Made by a program: the position numbers and the translations under genes
Notes under the pieces: model-generated
Databases searched by the model: none
Seen by the model: the letters and a program-made list of their open reading frames with translations, nothing else
What the model was told of the DNA's origin: nothing
Part shown: one piece after another, positions 51,137 through 53,462 of the stretch
Layout: every line of letters starts with the position of its first letter
How positions within the stretch are numbered: the first letter of the stretch is position 1
Assembly (NCBI RefSeq): GCF_002798405.1
Contig: NZ_PGGV01000008.1
Coordinates: forward strand, 1 to 53,462
Source: Glycomyces xiaoerkulensis
Lineage (GTDB): Bacteria > Actinomycetota > Actinomycetes > Mycobacteriales > Micromonosporaceae
Reading direction: 5' to 3'
DNA length: 53,462 bases

Positions 51137-52167
51137 CGTCCTTCCGGTTTGCCGAAGCCCAGGACCTTGCCCTGGAACAGCGTCACCAACGCGATCAACA
51201 ACGCCAGGATCAACGCCCCGGCCGAACCCCGACCCAGATCCTGCACCGTCCCCAACGAGGTATGGAACAAATACACCAACGGCGTCCGCCCATAGGGCAC
51301 GTTCCCCGAGTTCGGCAGCAGGTTCCAGAACTCATCGAAGGCCTGATAGGCCTGGATCAGCACCAGCATCAGCACCGCCACCGACGTCGCCCGCAGCCCC
51401 GGCAGCGTGATATGCCAGAACGTCTGCCGCCCCGGCTTCGCCCCGTCCACATACGCCGCCTCATACAAATGCTCGGGGATCTGCTGCAGCGCGGCGATGA
51501 ACAGAATCATGTAGAACCCGCACTGGATCCACAACCGCAGCGTCGCGATCACCAGCCAGAACCACGGCGGATCATTCCCGTTCAACCACGCGATCGGCCC
51601 GACCCCGAACCAGCCCAGCACCGTGTTCACCAGCCCGTAATGCACCCCGGTGAAGATCGACATCTTCCACACCAGCGAGGCCAGCACATACGAACAGGCG
51701 AACGGCAGAAAGAACACCGACCGGAAGAACGCCCGCGCCACCCGAACCCGGTTGACCGCCAACGCCAACCCCAGCGAAGCGGCGAACGTGACCGGCACGA
51801 TGATCGCCGCGAACAGGGTGAACGTCCACAGACTCCGCAGGAAGTTCGCATCGGTCAACATCGAGGCGAAATTGGCGAACCCCACGAAGTCCTCGGCCGC
51901 CGGCGTCACGGTGTTGCGCGCATCGAAAAACGACAAAAACGCCGACCAGGCCACCGGCACATAGGTGAACATCACCAACCCGGCCAGGAACGGCCCCACG
52001 AAATACCAGAACGCCGCGCCCCGGCTCCCCAGACGCCGGCCGACCCGGGCACGCCACGACACCCCCGACCGGCCCGCCCCGGCCCCGGTATCAGCACCAG
52101 GGCCGGAGCCGGAGCCGGGGCCGGGGCCGGGGGTGCCGGTCTCGGTTTCGGTTTCGGTTTCGGTCAC
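51133..52167 (-). CDS. sugar ABC transporter permease (MalF type), repeat-rich N terminus
   Basis: About 344 residues. A low-complexity cytoplasmic start of Thr-Glu and Gly-Pro/Ser repeats (about 2-30) is followed by six helices and the EAA loop HLYEAAYVDGAKPGRQTFWHITLP. I chose the GTG at 52167, 11 bases after the binding-protein stop; a longer frame would run into that gene. The N-terminal repeats reflect six-base repeats in the DNA, so length may vary between strains. Substrate unknown; partner of the lipoprotein that follows at 52179. Confidence 0.85.
   Translation of the reverse strand: MTETETETETGTPGPGPGSGSGPGADTGAGAGRSGVSWRARVGRRLGSRGAAFWYFVGPFLAGLVMFTYVPVAWSAFLSFFDARNTVTPAAEDFVGFANFASMLTDANFLRSLWTFTLFAAIIVPVTFAASLGLALAVNRVRVARAFFRSVFFLPFACSYVLASLVWKMSIFTGVHYGLVNTVLGWFGVGPIAWLNGNDPPWFWLVIATLRLWIQCGFYMILFIAALQQIPEHLYEAAYVDGAKPGRQTFWHITLPGLRATSVAVLMLVLIQAYQAFDEFWNLLPNSGNVPYGRTPLVYLFHTSLGTVQDLGRGSAGALILALLIALVTLFQGKVLGFGKPEGR
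52105..52164. repeat. six-base microsatellite tracts
   Basis: Two copies of GGAGCC, two of GGGGCC (52105-52128) and three of GGTTTC flanked by GGTCTC and GGT (52138-52164) form short tandem tracts encoding the Gly-Pro and Thr-Glu repeats of the permease N terminus. Such tracts can change length by slippage in steps of two residues without breaking the frame. Confidence 0.8.
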
Positions 52168-52178
52168 CGCCGGCCCCG

Positions 52179-53462
52179 CTACCCGAAGATCCCGTCGAGC
52201 TCGTCGTTGACCGTCGCCACCGCCGCGGCCAACTCCTCCTCCGGATCGGCCCCCTCGATGACGATGTTGCTCATCATGTCGTTGACCGCCGTGTTCATCG
52301 CCGGCGTCCAATCCGGATCCTCGGCCCACCCGAACTCATCGGCGATCGCCACCGCCTCCGCCGCCGGCCCCGAGGTCAACTCATCGGCCTGGGCCCGCAG
52401 CGACAACCGCGAGGGGATATGGAACCCGTACGACAGGCACCAATCCAGAATGAACTCCTCATGATCGACCCACAACCACTTGGTGAAGGCCTTGGCCGCC
52501 TCCACATTCGGGCCGTTCGCGTTCACAAACGCCGACCAGCCCCCGTTGAACACCGTCGGCGCCCCCCCGGCGAAGCCCGGACACGGGAAGATCCCGATAT
52601 CATCGCCCAACCCCTCCAACAGCGCCGGCATCGTCCACAGGCCCGTCCACGACATCGCCGTCAACCCCTGCAGCATCGACGACGGATCCCACCACGCGGT
52701 CGGCGCCCCCAGCAGCAGCGCCCCCGACTCCGACAACCGACGCACCGACCCCGCCCCCTCGGCCATCCGCGCATCATCGAACCCCGCCTGCCGGTCGGCG
52801 CCGATGAACGACAACCCCAGACTGTGGATCATGTGCTGACCCAACCGGTCGGCCCCGCTGGCCTCACCGAAATCGATGCCCTTGACCTCACCGGAATCCA
52901 ACTCCACGGCCATATCGACCAACTCATCGAACGTCTCCGGCGGCCCGGCGATCCCGGCCGCCTCGAACATGCTCGGCCGATACACGATGTACTGCGGATC
53001 ATCGATCATCCGAATCCCGTACACCGTCCCATCCAGCGTATTCCGCGCCAGATCCGACTCCGGAATGTCATCGATAACATCCGCGACCAGGTCATCCAAC
53101 GGCTCCAACTGCCCGGCCTCGACCATCCCCCGATTGAGATGACTCTCAAAACAGTCCGGCGCCTCGTCCTCGGCCAGCAGCCCCGACGACAACGCCGCAT
53201 CGTAATCACCCGGGATCCACTCCACCCCCACCCGCGCATCCGGATACGCCGCCGCATAATCCAACGCCGCCTGCTGCGTCCCGGCCTCCCCGTACTCGTG
53301 ATACCACTGCGACAACACCGGACCGTCACCATCGGCCTCCCCACGCCCGGTATTACCACCACACGCCGACAACACACCCGCACCAGCGGACAACCCGCCC
53401 AACGCGAACACACCCCGACGACCCAACACCGGCCCCGAAAACGAACCACCGAAACCCTTGCC
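52179..53462 (-). CDS. sugar ABC transporter substrate-binding lipoprotein (start uncertain, reaches window edge)
   Basis: At least 416 residues from a GTG at 53429, but the frame stays open to the window edge (GKGFGGSFSGP precedes), so the true start may lie outside. Signal region LGRRGVFALGGLSAGAGVLSACG combines a twin-Arg-like RR with a lipobox ending in Cys, so Tat export is possible. The mature part is a family 1 solute-binding protein (VEWIPGDYDAALSSGLLA, AAKAFTKWLW). Codon use is rich in T- and G-ending codons, unlike the genes to the left. First gene of a three-gene importer; the ligand is unknown. Confidence 0.82.
   Translation of the reverse strand, partial: GKGFGGSFSGPVLGRRGVFALGGLSAGAGVLSACGGNTGRGEADGDGPVLSQWYHEYGEAGTQQAALDYAAAYPDARVGVEWIPGDYDAALSSGLLAEDEAPDCFESHLNRGMVEAGQLEPLDDLVADVIDDIPESDLARNTLDGTVYGIRMIDDPQYIVYRPSMFEAAGIAGPPETFDELVDMAVELDSGEVKGIDFGEASGADRLGQHMIHSLGLSFIGADRQAGFDDARMAEGAGSVRRLSESGALLLGAPTAWWDPSSMLQGLTAMSWTGLWTMPALLEGLGDDIGIFPCPGFAGGAPTVFNGGWSAFVNANGPNVEAAKAFTKWLWVDHEEFILDWCLSYGFHIPSRLSLRAQADELTSGPAAEAVAIADEFGWAEDPDWTPAMNTAVNDMMSNIVIEGADPEEELAAAVATVNDELDGIFG

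Overview
The window is GC-rich (roughly 70 percent by eye) with G/C-ending codons, many GTG starts, frequent ATGA or GTGA start/stop overlaps and several starts with little or no leader. This is the style of an actinomycete chromosome. The gene content (FCD-type GntR, ECF41 sigma factor, PASTA kinase, AxeA-like acetylxylan esterase, sugar importers without their own ATPase, a GPGG-motif small membrane protein) suggests a soil or plant-associated saprophyte. A Glycomyces or Stackebrandtia-like genus is a guess only. I see no rRNA, tRNA, CRISPR, prophage or insertion sequence.

Left part (0.8-11.6 kb, all minus strand): an eight-gene urea assimilation operon read as urtA-urtB-urtC-urtD-urtE-gntR-urea carboxylase-allophanate hydrolase. 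UrtABCDE imports urea, the biotin-dependent carboxylase makes allophanate with ATP, and the hydrolase splits it to ammonia and CO2. The genes from urtB to gntR overlap each other, so the FCD/GntR regulator is built into the operon. A near-perfect palindrome of the kind FCD regulators bind lies upstream of urtA.

11.8-24.1 kb: a secreted CE4 deacetylase with a CBM2, a methyltransferase, then a minus-strand cluster of a DUF2264 protein, an ECF41 sigma factor, a shortened NAD(P)-binding protein and a DoxX-like protein. There is no stop codon between the DUF2264 and sigma reading frames. Next come a divergent marR/pirin pair with two spaced palindromes, a DedA protein, an MMPL transporter with its TetR, and a beta-propeller lactonase.

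24.1-30.5 kb: msrB, a PASTA Ser/Thr kinase, a YxFxxD-type lipoprotein, HrpB helicase, an M50 membrane protease and a small helical protein.

30.6-36.7 kb: a beta-glucan locus with a GH16-CBM6 enzyme, a solute-binding protein, two permeases and a LacI regulator, with two operator-like palindromes in front of the GH16 gene. No ATPase is encoded, so a shared MsiK-type ATPase is presumably used.

36.7-45.3 kb: a 47-residue GPGG-motif membrane protein, a family A DNA polymerase gene broken by a one-base frameshift, an ABC exporter with a NarL-type two-component pair, a GNAT, and a coupled SNF2 helicase/SWIM protein pair.

45.4-53.5 kb: a GH43 arabinanase with a ricin-type lectin domain, a KDG kinase/KDPG aldolase pair carrying a perfect LacI-type palindrome inside the kinase gene, adenine phosphoribosyltransferase, a DUF4234 protein and a second sugar importer that runs off the window. 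Arabinanase plus KDG catabolism points to pectin-type substrates, which is inference.

The points I would check first are the DUF2264/ECF41 read-through together with the shortened oxidoreductase beside it, the operator inside kdgK, the broken polymerase gene, and the shift in codon usage at the right end.
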